Below, piece by piece: positions 35,407 to 43,846 of a DNA stretch of 64,000 nt. This DNA is from Halanaerobium sp. MA284_MarDTE_T2. GTDB taxonomy: Bacteria > Bacillota > Halanaerobiia > Halanaerobiales > Halanaerobiaceae. Position 1 is the first letter of the stretch; each line of letters starts with the position of its first letter. Position numbers and translations under genes: made by a program. A model generated the notes under the pieces. The model saw only the letters and a list, made by a program, of their open reading frames with translations, was not told the origin of the DNA and searched no databases. The stretch lies in contig NZ_QPJE01000008.1 of NCBI RefSeq assembly GCF_003337245.1, positions 1 to 64,000 on the forward strand, read 5' to 3'.

Positions 35407-36300
35407 CTACCTCCTGAGCCTGGGATCAAGCACATCCCTCAGACCGTCACCTAAAATATTAAACCCTACCACCACAAATAGTATGGCAAGTCCTGGAAAT
35501 GCAGCAACCCACCATTCAGAAACAATATATTGGCGGCCATCACTGACCATAGCTCCCCATTCTGGGAGTGGAGGCTGAGCACCAAACCCTATAAAGCTCA
35601 GTCCTGCTGCTGCAAGTATAACTGTACCCAAATCCATAGTTGCCCTAACTATTATAGGGGAAAGGCAGTTTGGTAAAATATGAATAAATAATATGCGGAT
35701 ATCACTGCCCCCCATAGAGCGAATTGCCTCAATAAACTGAGAGTTTTTAATCGATAAAACCTGGCTCCTCACCAATCGTGCATAAACCGGCCAGCGCACA
35801 AGTGCAATTGCAATAATAGTATTTCTTAAATTGGGTCCTAATGCTGCTGCAATTGCCATCGCTAAAATAAGTGGTGGAAAAGATAAGAACATATCGGCTA
35901 TTCTCATCAGTATATTATCACCTGCACCACCAATATAACCACTTACAGCTCCGACAATAATACCTATGGCTGCTCCAATTGAGACAACTATAATTCCTAT
36001 CAGCACAGAAATCCTGCTGCCATATATAATTCTGCTCAAAATATCTCTTCCCATATCATCGGTTCCCAGAGGATGCTGAAAGCTGGGAGCTTCAAGTCTG
36101 GCCGACATTTCCTGATAATAAGGATCATGTGGAGCCAGAAAGGGAGCAAAAACAGCTATCAATAGAAAACAGGCTATTATAAATGCTCCAATCATAGAAA
36201 GTGGACTTTTTGAAATTAAATGTAATGTATATTTAAATTCTTTAATTTTAGATTCATGTTTTTTTAACCAGCTATCTATAAGTGTATCTGTTGTTTCCAT
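35407..36300 (-). CDS. dppC: Dipeptide/oligopeptide ABC transporter permease (DppC/OppC type)
   Basis: A 297-residue permease with an N-terminal OppC_N segment (SKSPLSMIGAFIIACFLLIAVF), HPLGTDDMGRDILSRIIYGSR, and six hydrophobic segments. The EAA loop that contacts the ATPases is AIRSMGGSDIRILFIHILPN near residue 190. Ends LRDVLDPRLRR, the family C-terminus. Confidence 0.92.
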   Translation of the reverse strand: METTDTLIDSWLKKHESKIKEFKYTLHLISKSPLSMIGAFIIACFLLIAVFAPFLAPHDPYYQEMSARLEAPSFQHPLGTDDMGRDILSRIIYGSRISVLIGIIVVSIGAAIGIIVGAVSGYIGGAGDNILMRIADMFLSFPPLILAMAIAAALGPNLRNTIIAIALVRWPVYARLVRSQVLSIKNSQFIEAIRSMGGSDIRILFIHILPNCLSPIIVRATMDLGTVILAAAGLSFIGFGAQPPLPEWGAMVSDGRQYIVSEWWVAAFPGLAILFVVVGFNILGDGLRDVLDPRLRR

Positions 36301-36321
36301 GTCTGCTGCCTCCTTATTTAA

Positions 36322-37341
36322 TTAATTTATCTCATCATATTTAATTCTTGGATCAAAAAATCCATATAATAAATCTACAAAAAGATTTGCAAGTGAATAT
36401 ACCAGTGCTATTAAAAGAGTAACACCCATTACAGCTGGAAAATCAAGAAAAAGCATGGATTCGACAACATAACGTCCGATACCAGGCCAGGAAAAGATTG
36501 TTTCTGTCAGCACAGCACCAGACAAAAGACTGCCATAAGACAGTCCAATAATAGTTAATGTAGGTATAAAAGCATTTTTAAATGCAAGCTTAAATATAAT
36601 CAATTTTTCTGACAATCCAAAAGAATATGAACTTCTAATATAATCCTGATTCATAACTTCCAGCATACTGGAACGCATCATTCTTGCAATCTGTGCTGTA
36701 GAAAGATATCCAAGACAAAAAGCTGGAAGAATTATGTGTTGCAAACTGCTCCAGAATGCATCAAAATTTCCGGTTATTAAGCTGTCTACAAGATAGAGAC
36801 CTGTAATATCTCTGGGCGGCATAATAAACATTGCAATTCTGCCTGAACTCGGTAAAAAGTGAAGATGATTATAAAATAAGGCCATAAGTAAAAGTCCAAG
36901 CCAGAAAACAGGCATAGAAACACCCAGCAGTGAAAAAATTCTCGCTCCCTGATCAAGCCAGCTGTCTTTTTTTACAGCAGATAATATTCCCAGGGGAATT
37001 CCTAAAATAATGGATAGAATAATAGCAAAAGTGGATAATTCAAAAGTGGCAGGAAAAAAATTTTTTAAATCTGCAGTCACATCCCTCTTGGTTCTTATAG
37101 ATTCACCAAGATCAAAATTAATAAGTCCTTTCATATATATAAAATACTGTTCATGAATTGGTTTATTTAAACCCAGATCCTCTCTCATCTTTTCTATCTG
37201 CTCATCTGTTCCCCGTCCACCGAGCATTGTAAGCACAGGATCTCCAGGCACAACATGAGAAAGGGTAAATGTTATTATTGAAATTCCAATCAGCATCAAA
37301 ACTGTATAAAACAGCCTTTTAAGTAAAAAAACTTTCACCAA
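36322..37341 (-). CDS. dppB: Dipeptide/oligopeptide ABC transporter permease (DppB/OppB type)
   Basis: A 339-residue permease with six hydrophobic segments, the N-terminal VVPGDPVLTMLG block, ARMMRSSMLEVMNQDYIRS and the LLSGAVLTETIFSWPGIGRY signature. Together with DppC it forms the channel. Twenty-one bases separate it from dppC. Confidence 0.92.
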   Translation of the reverse strand: MVKVFLLKRLFYTVLMLIGISIITFTLSHVVPGDPVLTMLGGRGTDEQIEKMREDLGLNKPIHEQYFIYMKGLINFDLGESIRTKRDVTADLKNFFPATFELSTFAIILSIILGIPLGILSAVKKDSWLDQGARIFSLLGVSMPVFWLGLLLMALFYNHLHFLPSSGRIAMFIMPPRDITGLYLVDSLITGNFDAFWSSLQHIILPAFCLGYLSTAQIARMMRSSMLEVMNQDYIRSSYSFGLSEKLIIFKLAFKNAFIPTLTIIGLSYGSLLSGAVLTETIFSWPGIGRYVVESMLFLDFPAVMGVTLLIALVYSLANLFVDLLYGFFDPRIKYDEIN

Positions 37342-37400
37342 AATACCTCCTTGACGACAATTAAATTCGCTGCCCTCAAAAAGAGAGCAGCGATACAGTT

Positions 37401-38939
37401 TTACTTATAAGCACTGGTGAAATCAAAGATTCTTACTGGATTGTACTCATAACCTTTAACTTCATTTCGCAGTACTACAATATTCTGAGGCTGATAAAGC
37501 ATTGCCCATGGTCCTTCTTCAGCCAGCATTCTATCAATTTTATGATATAACTCTTTTCTTTTTTCTGGATCATTAATTTCTGCAGCTTCTTCTATTAAAT
37601 CATCAAGCTCTTTACTGCTGTATGCTACCCTCTGAGTAAGTGAACCTTCACTGTGTCCAAAAGGATGAATAAAGTTATGTGGATCAGGATAATCAGAACC
37701 CCATCCGCTCAGCATAAGTTCAAGCTGCTGATTTCTGAACAATTCATAAAAAGCAGCCGCATTTAACTGTCTAACTTCTGCATTAATTCCTACTGCAGAC
37801 AGATCATTTTGAACACTACTTATTACCTGCTTCCACATTGTTGAAGAAATACCGGTCAATTCAATATCAAACCCATCCGGATATCCGGCTTCAGCCAGCA
37901 GCTGTTTTGCTTTTTCCGGATTATATTCATATACCCCCATATCTTCCTGATAACCAAGCAGTGGTTTTACTATAGCCCCTTCTAATTTATTACCTGCACC
38001 TCTAACAAGGTGTTCAATCATTGCATTATAGTCAATAGCATGTTTTATAGCCTGACGTACTTTGAGATTATTTAGAGGTTCTTTGCTTACATTCATCCCC
38101 AGATAATAGGCTCTTAAATCAACACCTTTTATAACATTTAAATCTTCATTAGCCTCAAGATCAGCAAGCTGGTCTGGTGTGAGTTTATACGCCATATCTA
38201 TATCTCCATTTTCCAGCATCATTTTCTGTGTAACGCTTTCAGAAACGTTTTTTATTATAACCTGACGGAAATTAGGCTTTTCACCCCAGTAATTTTCATT
38301 TCTCTCCAGCACAATGGAATCTCCCCTGTTCCAGGTGACAAGTTTGTATGGTCCTGAAGCAGCCTCTCCGGACTGACCGTTTAACCATCCTTCCCCCCAG
38401 TCACCATCTTCTTCATGTGCCATGACAACTTCTGGATCTACTATTCCTGCACATGTATTACTCAGAACACTTGCAAAATATGAGGCAGGAAATTTCAGCC
38501 CTATTTCCAGTGTATACTCATCAACAACAGTTATGCTCTCAGGGGACATAACTTCATTTAACATCCAGGAAGGGCCCTTACCCATTTCCATAGATCTCTG
38601 CAGAGAAAACTGAACGGCTTCTGCATTAATTGGGTTTCCACTTGCAAACTCTGCATCTTCTCTGAGTTTAATAGTCCACTTTAATCCATCTTCAGAAATC
38701 TGATATGATTCTGCCAGATGTGGAACAACCTCTCCTTCATCAATTACAAAAAGATTATCATACACATTTTGTATTGTATTACAGGAAGTAAACTCATAGG
38801 CAACCGCAGGATCTAAAGAGGCAGCATCAAAATTATCAGCAACTACAAGAACATCATCAGGTATAGCTGCAGCACCAACAAAAGCCGTATTAAAAACAAA
38901 AACAGACATTAAGAGTAGTAAAATTAATATTTTTTTCAT
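37401..38939 (-). CDS. dppA: Dipeptide/oligopeptide ABC transporter substrate-binding protein (DppA/OppA type)
   Basis: A 512-residue SBP_bac_5 protein. A signal peptide (residues 1-24, ending VGAAA) precedes LVVADNFDAASLDPAVAYEFTSCN. The family core NPINAEAVQFSLQR and PLNNLKVRQAIKHAIDY is present. No lipobox cysteine is visible, so in an outer-membraned cell it would be periplasmic. The family binds peptides, nickel or sugars; the lysine riboswitch 240 bases upstream suggests lysine or lysine-containing peptides (inference). First gene of dppABCDF. Confidence 0.92.
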   Translation of the reverse strand: MKKILILLLLMSVFVFNTAFVGAAAIPDDVLVVADNFDAASLDPAVAYEFTSCNTIQNVYDNLFVIDEGEVVPHLAESYQISEDGLKWTIKLREDAEFASGNPINAEAVQFSLQRSMEMGKGPSWMLNEVMSPESITVVDEYTLEIGLKFPASYFASVLSNTCAGIVDPEVVMAHEEDGDWGEGWLNGQSGEAASGPYKLVTWNRGDSIVLERNENYWGEKPNFRQVIIKNVSESVTQKMMLENGDIDMAYKLTPDQLADLEANEDLNVIKGVDLRAYYLGMNVSKEPLNNLKVRQAIKHAIDYNAMIEHLVRGAGNKLEGAIVKPLLGYQEDMGVYEYNPEKAKQLLAEAGYPDGFDIELTGISSTMWKQVISSVQNDLSAVGINAEVRQLNAAAFYELFRNQQLELMLSGWGSDYPDPHNFIHPFGHSEGSLTQRVAYSSKELDDLIEEAAEINDPEKRKELYHKIDRMLAEEGPWAMLYQPQNIVVLRNEVKGYEYNPVRIFDFTSAYK

Positions 38940-39067
38940 TTATTTTAAGCCTCCTATTTATTATTCTACTACACACTCCAACCGAATAAAAGGAAATTCA
39001 CCTCCAACTTTATATTTTTGAAAATTTTCAAGTCAAAATTGCTTCCAGCAAAAACTGCAGGTAAAAA

Positions 39068-39180
39068 TAAAATGTCCTTCGGACTTCTTTATTACAGTAA
39101 GGTTAAATTTTGTTGATGTCGGAAATTATGAATCTATAAATTTTATCCACAATAAATCAACTGGTATAATTTCTTAGATA
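39068..39180 (+). repeat. Repeat family B, copy 1
   Basis: About 110 bases that recur at 49076-49190 in the same orientation with ~88% identity by eye. Both contain AAAATGTCC, ACTTCTTTATTACAG, GGTTAAATTTTGTTGATG, TTTTATCCACAATAAA and GGTATAATTTC. The last part looks like a promoter -10 on the plus strand. This copy lies between the riboswitch terminator and dppA, so the dpp message would cross it in antisense. Confidence 0.75.
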
Positions 39181-39182
39181 TT

Positions 39183-39212
39183 AAAAAACCCGGTGGATTG
39201 CCACCGAGTTTG
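39183..39212 (-). terminator. Riboswitch-controlled terminator
   Basis: AAACTCGGTGG / CCACCGGGTTT hairpin with TTTTTT on the minus strand, at the 3' end of the lysine riboswitch and before dppA. Confidence 0.9.
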
Positions 39213-39244
39213 ATTTTCCAGTAGAAATCACCTGCATTTTATTA

Positions 39245-39447
39245 AGAGAGGTAGCACATCACCAACTGAATAAATATGGTGACAGTACTGCATATCTTAT
39301 ATACAGTCCCAGCACTCTGTTTCGGACAAAACAGAAAGCTTCGGCAGATCCACCTTTCATTTTAGACCACTGTCCAGTGTTATGCCCAAAATTACTGATC
39401 AGTCTCTGCACCTCTACCCCATCTTATTAAGATGAGGCAACCTCTTA
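39245..39447 (-). ncRNA. Lysine riboswitch (L-box)
   Basis: Read on the minus strand this shows the lysine aptamer core in order: GGTAGAGGTGC (39404-39414 region), CAGTAATTTT, GAAAGGTGGATCTGCCGAAGC, GTGCTGGGACTG, GTACTGTCACCAT, and closing TGGTGATGTGCTACCTC that pairs with the 5' AGAGGT strand. The order and spacing match the L-box class. It follows a strong promoter and ends in a terminator, so lysine binding should stop transcription of dppABCDF. Confidence 0.93.
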
Positions 39448-39468
39448 TATTCTCTTTTAGTTAATTAA

Positions 39469-39497
39469 ATTATAACTGAGATAATTTTTTTTGTCAA
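39469..39497 (-). promoter_or_regulatory. SigA promoter of riboswitch/dpp operon
   Basis: Consensus TTGACA (39497-39492) and TATAAT (39474-39469) with a 17-base spacer on the minus strand, starting transcription about 15 bases before the aptamer. Confidence 0.88.
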
Positions 39498-39512
39498 ATT
39501 GACTTACACTAG

Positions 39513-39544
39513 GAGTTTCCCCAAAATTTATTTTCAAGCTGCTC
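39513..39544 (-). repeat. Solitary end of repeat family A
   Basis: AGGAGTTTCCCCAAAA and the next 16 bases are identical to the reverse complement of the right end of the element at 51762-52025. No second end is found nearby. It sits ~15 bases upstream of the dpp promoter, between it and msrB. Confidence 0.75.
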
Positions 39545-39688
39545 TAATTTTTGAATTAAATCGTAAACTCTGTTATAATATTTCTAATATTCTTTATTTT
39601 AACACCACTGCCGAAAATACTGTCTGAACGGTATTCTCTTTATTTTTTAAAAATCATTTGCGGAATTTCTGTATTTATTTAAATATAA

Positions 39689-40351
39689 TTATTCAAAAAG
39701 AGATTCAAACTCCTGATAACCTTCTTCAGCCAGGTTTTCTGCTGGGATAAATCTTAGAGCTGCTGAATTAATACAGTAGCGCAAACCTGTTGGCTCAGGG
39801 CCATCCGAAAATACGTGACCTAAATGAGAATCTGCACCTTTACTTCTGACCTCAATTCTAGTCATCCAGAGTGAGTTATCTTCAACTTCAACAATATTTT
39901 CCTCGACCAGCGGTTTAGTAAAGCTCGGCCATCCGGATCCGGATTTAAATTTATCTGTTGAAGAAAAAAGAGGTTCTCCTGAAACAACATCTACGTAAAT
40001 ACCAGGCTTTTTATTATCCCAGTATTTATTATTGAATGCAGGTTCTGTAGCATTAAGCTGAGTTACCTTATACTGCAGGTCTGTCAGCCTTGCTCTCAAT
40101 TCCTGGTCACTTTCTTCTTCATTAATTACTACACTGTCAGCATCTTCAGTCTTACAGAAAGTCACACATTCTGCCGAGTCAATATTATTTTTTTCTAATA
40201 GCCTTTCCTGCAGCTCGGTAGTCAAACCAAGCTCACCTATATTTTTAATAATATTATCCCGCTCTCCATTACCGGTAATATAGCCGCTCACTTTTGTTAC
40301 CGCTGGAGAATTTATAAACTCCTGTATTATCATCTGATTCAAATAATCCAT
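39689..40351 (-). CDS. msrB: Peptide-methionine (R)-S-oxide reductase MsrB with N-terminal extension
   Basis: A 220-residue protein. Residues ~92-220 are a full MsrB domain, which repairs oxidised methionine: [26 protein letters not shown] and the catalytic Cys in [11 protein letters not shown]. The zinc CxxC pairs of many MsrBs are absent. Residues 1-90 are an extra segment of unknown origin, with [22 protein letters not shown] and two cysteines (ECVTFC) that might act as resolving thiols. Start ATG 40351 after AGGAGGTAG. Monocistronic. Confidence 0.88.
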   Translation of the reverse strand: MDYLNQMIIQEFINSPAVTKVSGYITGNGERDNIIKNIGELGLTTELQERLLEKNNIDSAECVTFCKTEDADSVVINEEESDQELRARLTDLQYKVTQLNATEPAFNNKYWDNKKPGIYVDVVSGEPLFSSTDKFKSGSGWPSFTKPLVEENIVEVEDNSLWMTRIEVRSKGADSHLGHVFSDGPEPTGLRYCINSAALRFIPAENLAEEGYQEFESLFE

Positions 40352-40542
40352 CTAATCTACCTCCTGTATATAAAATAATATATATCCTACCTTGCTACTT
40401 ATATAATAGTATTAATTACTGTTAAATAATAGTAAGTAGATTACTCAGGATTAAATTTGATTTTAGCTTAAAAAATAGATATGATTAAAACAATGTTCAT
40501 AATTTAACTAAAATAAATACATAATAAGGAAGTTGATTAAAT

Positions 40543-41922
40543 ATGACTAAAGAAAAAAATAAAAAACCAACTACAAAAACGGCAGTTACTGCACTATTGA
40601 CAGTTATTGCAGTGATTTTAATTTCAATTCGTACAGCTCTTGTTTTACAGTCAGCTTTAGTTTTAGGAGCAATGACCGCCGCTTTATTTGCCCTTTATCT
40701 CGGTTTAAGCTGGAAAGAAATTGAAAGTGGAATGATTAGCGGTATTAAAAATGCTCTGGGGGCTTCAATAATTTTAATTATCATCGGCATGGTAATTGGA
40801 AGCTGGGTTTTATCAGGAACAATCCAGACAATGGTCTATTATGGATTGGAGATTTTGAGTCCGAGTTTCTTTTTACCGGCCGCCTTTCTGCTCTCAGCTC
40901 TTACCTCTATTTTAATCGGAAGTTCTTTTGGAACAATTGCCACCATGGGGATTGTCCTGCTTGGAGTTGCTGAGGGACTGGGAGTTCCTAAAGCAATTAC
41001 TGTAGGAGCAATAGTCTCTGGTGCTATGCTGGGTGATAAAATTTCTCCCATGTCGGATTCAACAAACTTAACTGCCGCCATGAGCAGTACAGATTTATTT
41101 GAACATATTAAATCAATGCTTTACATATCAGTTCCGGCAGCTTTTATAAGTTTAATCCTCTACTCTATTATTGGATCTTCCTATCTTGATGTTGGAGCTA
41201 ACTTAAGTCAAATTTCAATGATTATGGAAAATTTAAGCAGCAATTTTAATATTTCTTTGTGGACTTTAATTCCACCAGCTTTAATGCTTCTGCTTTCACT
41301 CTTTAAAATGCCTGCTATTGCCTCACTTTCGATCAGCTTTATCACAGCTTCCATTTTTGCATTTTTAACTCAGGGGGCTTCTTTTGCTGAAATTTTAAAT
41401 GCAGCTGCCAGCGGCTATCAGGCAGATACCGGGATGGAACTTTTGGACAGCCTCTTAACTCAGGGGGGAATAAATAATATGATGAGTACAGTTGCTATCA
41501 TTATGGCGGGTACTGCGATGGGAGGTATTTTAGAAAAAGCAAGAATTTTAGAAGTGATACTGGAATCAATGCTAAAAATAGTTAAAAAACCGAGGGATTT
41601 AATTTTAATTTCTCTAACTTCAGCTTATGTAATGCTCTTAGCAACTGGAGAAATGTTTGTTTCAATTGTAATTCCAGGACGTACTTTGGCTCCTGCTTAT
41701 CAGGAAATGAATATCAATACCAATGTGCTTTCCCGCTCCTTAGAAACTGCTTCCACACTGGGCTGCTCAATTTTGCCATGGGGTGTTGTTTCAGTCTATA
41801 TCCAGAATGTAATGGACATCGGCTTCAGCTATATTCCTTATACATTTTTGGCCTTTCTGGCGCCGATGATTGCTGTGCTCTATGCAGTGAGCGGTACTTT
41901 TATCTTTAAAAGCAGAAAATAA
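40543..41922 (+). CDS. nhaC: NhaC-family Na+/H+ antiporter or amino-acid antiporter
   Basis: A 459-residue membrane carrier with about 11-12 hydrophobic segments. NhaC hallmarks are GSSFGTIATMGIVLLGVAEG near residue 127, GAMLGDKISPMSDSTNLTA near 162 and ETASTLGCSILPWGV near 400. The family exchanges Na+ for H+, but members in Firmicutes also move malate/lactate or lysine. Its place ~1 kb from a lysine-riboswitch operon makes a lysine role conceivable, though no riboswitch precedes this gene. Start ATG 40543 after AAGGAAG. Confidence 0.85.
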   Translation: MTKEKNKKPTTKTAVTALLTVIAVILISIRTALVLQSALVLGAMTAALFALYLGLSWKEIESGMISGIKNALGASIILIIIGMVIGSWVLSGTIQTMVYYGLEILSPSFFLPAAFLLSALTSILIGSSFGTIATMGIVLLGVAEGLGVPKAITVGAIVSGAMLGDKISPMSDSTNLTAAMSSTDLFEHIKSMLYISVPAAFISLILYSIIGSSYLDVGANLSQISMIMENLSSNFNISLWTLIPPALMLLLSLFKMPAIASLSISFITASIFAFLTQGASFAEILNAAASGYQADTGMELLDSLLTQGGINNMMSTVAIIMAGTAMGGILEKARILEVILESMLKIVKKPRDLILISLTSAYVMLLATGEMFVSIVIPGRTLAPAYQEMNINTNVLSRSLETASTLGCSILPWGVVSVYIQNVMDIGFSYIPYTFLAFLAPMIAVLYAVSGTFIFKSRK

Positions 41923-41928
41923 TAAATA

Positions 41929-41972
41929 GAAAGCTGGTGGAAAAATGATATGTTCTCCGCCAGCTTTTTTTA
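41929..41972 (+). terminator. Terminator of nhaC
   Basis: AAAGCTGGTGGA / TCCGCCAGCTTT stem followed by TTTTTT. Confidence 0.85.
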
Positions 41973-42116
41973 GTCATATTTTTATATTTTAATGAAAATT
42001 ATTGAAACACAACTTTCTCTTCTAATTCAGTTTTTTTACACTCATATACTTCAATAATTAAGATTCTTCAATCATCTCTTCTGTTTTCTGATAGTGAGAA
42101 CCCTTCCAGTAAATTA

Positions 42117-42153
42117 TGCTGCAAAAAAAGGAAGATACAGGAATATTGAAATT
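42117..42153 (+). repeat. Partial left end of repeat family A
   Basis: TGCTGCAAAAAAAGGAAGATACAGGAATATTGAAATTTT matches the left part of the element at 51762-52025, but the outer ~25 bases have diverged. It ends at the sufU stop codon. Confidence 0.7.
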
Positions 42154-42594
42154 TTAATCCCTCTCTGCATTATTTTTTAATGCTTCTTTAAGGGTATGCC
42201 AGGAAAGTACAGCACATTTTACTCTTGCCGGCATATTAGCTATATTTTTTAAAGCTGCTGCATCTTTTAATTTTTTGAGATCAGATGGATTATCTATTTC
42301 TTTTTTAATCATATTAAGAAATATTTCCACCAGTTCAAGTGCTTCTTCTATCTTTTTACCTTTAATAAGATCTATCATAATTGAAGTTGATGCCTGAGAG
42401 ATGGCACAGCCGCTCCCTTTAAAAGCAGCATCCTCTATCATGTCATCATCCAGCTTAAGTTCCAGTGTGATATCATCACCACAGTTTGGATTATGACCAT
42501 GTTCTTCAATATCTGCATCATCCATTTCTCTCTTATTGGGGCTGTTCTTACTGTGTTCCATTATCAACTCTGTATAAACTGAATTAAGATCCAT
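42154..42594 (-). CDS. sufU: SUF scaffold/sulfur-transfer protein SufU
   Basis: About 146 residues, with the three conserved cysteines of SufU/IscU: NCGDD (near 39), GSGCAISQAS (near 66) and VKCAVLSW (near 127), plus the ~18-residue insertion before the last Cys that marks SufU. It takes sulfur from SufS by zinc-thiol exchange. The start is ATG 42594 (or TTG 42600), overlapping sufS. Last gene of sufCBDSU. Confidence 0.93.
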   Translation of the reverse strand: MDLNSVYTELIMEHSKNSPNKREMDDADIEEHGHNPNCGDDITLELKLDDDMIEDAAFKGSGCAISQASTSIMIDLIKGKKIEEALELVEIFLNMIKKEIDNPSDLKKLKDAAALKNIANMPARVKCAVLSWHTLKEALKNNAERD

Positions 42595-43846
42595 AGTCAA
42601 ACATCTCCCTCACTTTTTTGATACTATTTATAAACACATCAATGTCTTCCCTATCATTATAAAGGTAAAAACTGATCCTTGCTGAGGAATTAATATCAAG
42701 ATATTTCATCAGAGGTTGAGCACAGTGGTGTCCTGATCTCAGAGCCACTCCTTCACTATCTACAATTGTAGCCAGATCATGTGAATGAACACCTTTAATA
42801 TTAAATGATATAATCCCACCCCGCATCACTGTGTTTTGAGGACCATATATCTCAATGTAAGGAAGTTCTTTCATTTTTTTTAGAGCATAATCAGTTAAAT
42901 CCCTTTCATATTCTGCAATATTATTCAGACCAATACTGCTTAGATAATCAACTGCAGCAGATAAACCCACCACCCCTTCTACATTTTGCGTCCCGGCTTC
43001 TAACCTTTCTGGAAGAGGTGCAAAGGTAGTCTGCTGTTCTTCCACATATTCTATCATTCCACCACCCAGTATAAATGGAGGCATTTCAGTTAATATCTCT
43101 TTTTTTCCATAAAGAACACCAATTCCCATAGGAGCCAGCATCTTATGACCGGAAAAAGCATAGAAATCTACATCAAGATCCTGCACATCCACTTCCATAT
43201 GGGGAACTGCCTGAGCTCCATCAGCCAGCACATAAATGCCATTTTGATGAGCTATTTCGGCAATTTTTTTAACTGGATTTATAACACCGGTAACATTTGA
43301 CATATGTGTAATAGAAATCAACCTTGTAGAATCAGTAATTTTATTTTTTAGCTCTTCCAGTGATATTCTTCCTTCATTATCAACATATAGGTATTTTAAT
43401 TTCAGATTTTTTTTCCTGGCCAGCCTCTGCCAGGGAATAATATTGCTGTGGTGTTCAGCAATTGAAAGAATAATCTCATCTCCCTCCTGTAGAAACTTTT
43501 CTCCAAATGAATTTGCAATAAGATTTATCGATTCAGTAGTATTTCGTGTAAATACTATTTCCTTTAAAGAATCAGCATTTATAAACTCTCTAACTTTTTC
43601 TCTGCCATCTTCATACTGTTCTGTAGCTTTAACACTTAAAAAATGAGCTCCCCTGTGTGGATTTGCATTATAATTTTTATTGTAGTAATCAACTTCATCC
43701 AGTACCGCCAGTGGTTTTTGAGTTGTGGCGGCATTATCTAAATAGTGAAGTTTTTTCCCATTTACATCTTTTTTCAGAATGGGGAAATCATTTATAATTT
43801 TTTCCACTTCAAATTTTTCAGATTTCAAGTCTGTGTTTAACTTCAT
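42584..43846 (-). CDS. sufS: Cysteine desulfurase SufS
   Basis: A 420-residue PLP enzyme that takes sulfur from cysteine. YLDNAATTQKP, the ITHMSNVTGV and VLADGAQAVPH blocks, the PLP lysine in FYAFSGHKMLAPMGIG and the active Cys in LRSGHHCAQPLM are intact. It overlaps sufD by about 29 bases and has AGGAAG as ribosome site. Works with SufU. Confidence 0.95.
   Translation of the reverse strand: MKLNTDLKSEKFEVEKIINDFPILKKDVNGKKLHYLDNAATTQKPLAVLDEVDYYNKNYNANPHRGAHFLSVKATEQYEDGREKVREFINADSLKEIVFTRNTTESINLIANSFGEKFLQEGDEIILSIAEHHSNIIPWQRLARKKNLKLKYLYVDNEGRISLEELKNKITDSTRLISITHMSNVTGVINPVKKIAEIAHQNGIYVLADGAQAVPHMEVDVQDLDVDFYAFSGHKMLAPMGIGVLYGKKEILTEMPPFILGGGMIEYVEEQQTTFAPLPERLEAGTQNVEGVVGLSAAVDYLSSIGLNNIAEYERDLTDYALKKMKELPYIEIYGPQNTVMRGGIISFNIKGVHSHDLATIVDSEGVALRSGHHCAQPLMKYLDINSSARISFYLYNDREDIDVFINSIKKVREMFDYGS

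Noticed and set aside
39513-39700. A second full copy of repeat family A
   Set aside because: Only one end is present; no matching second end within 200 bases.
40352-40542. A lysine riboswitch before nhaC
   Set aside because: The 190-base leader shows none of the L-box motifs.
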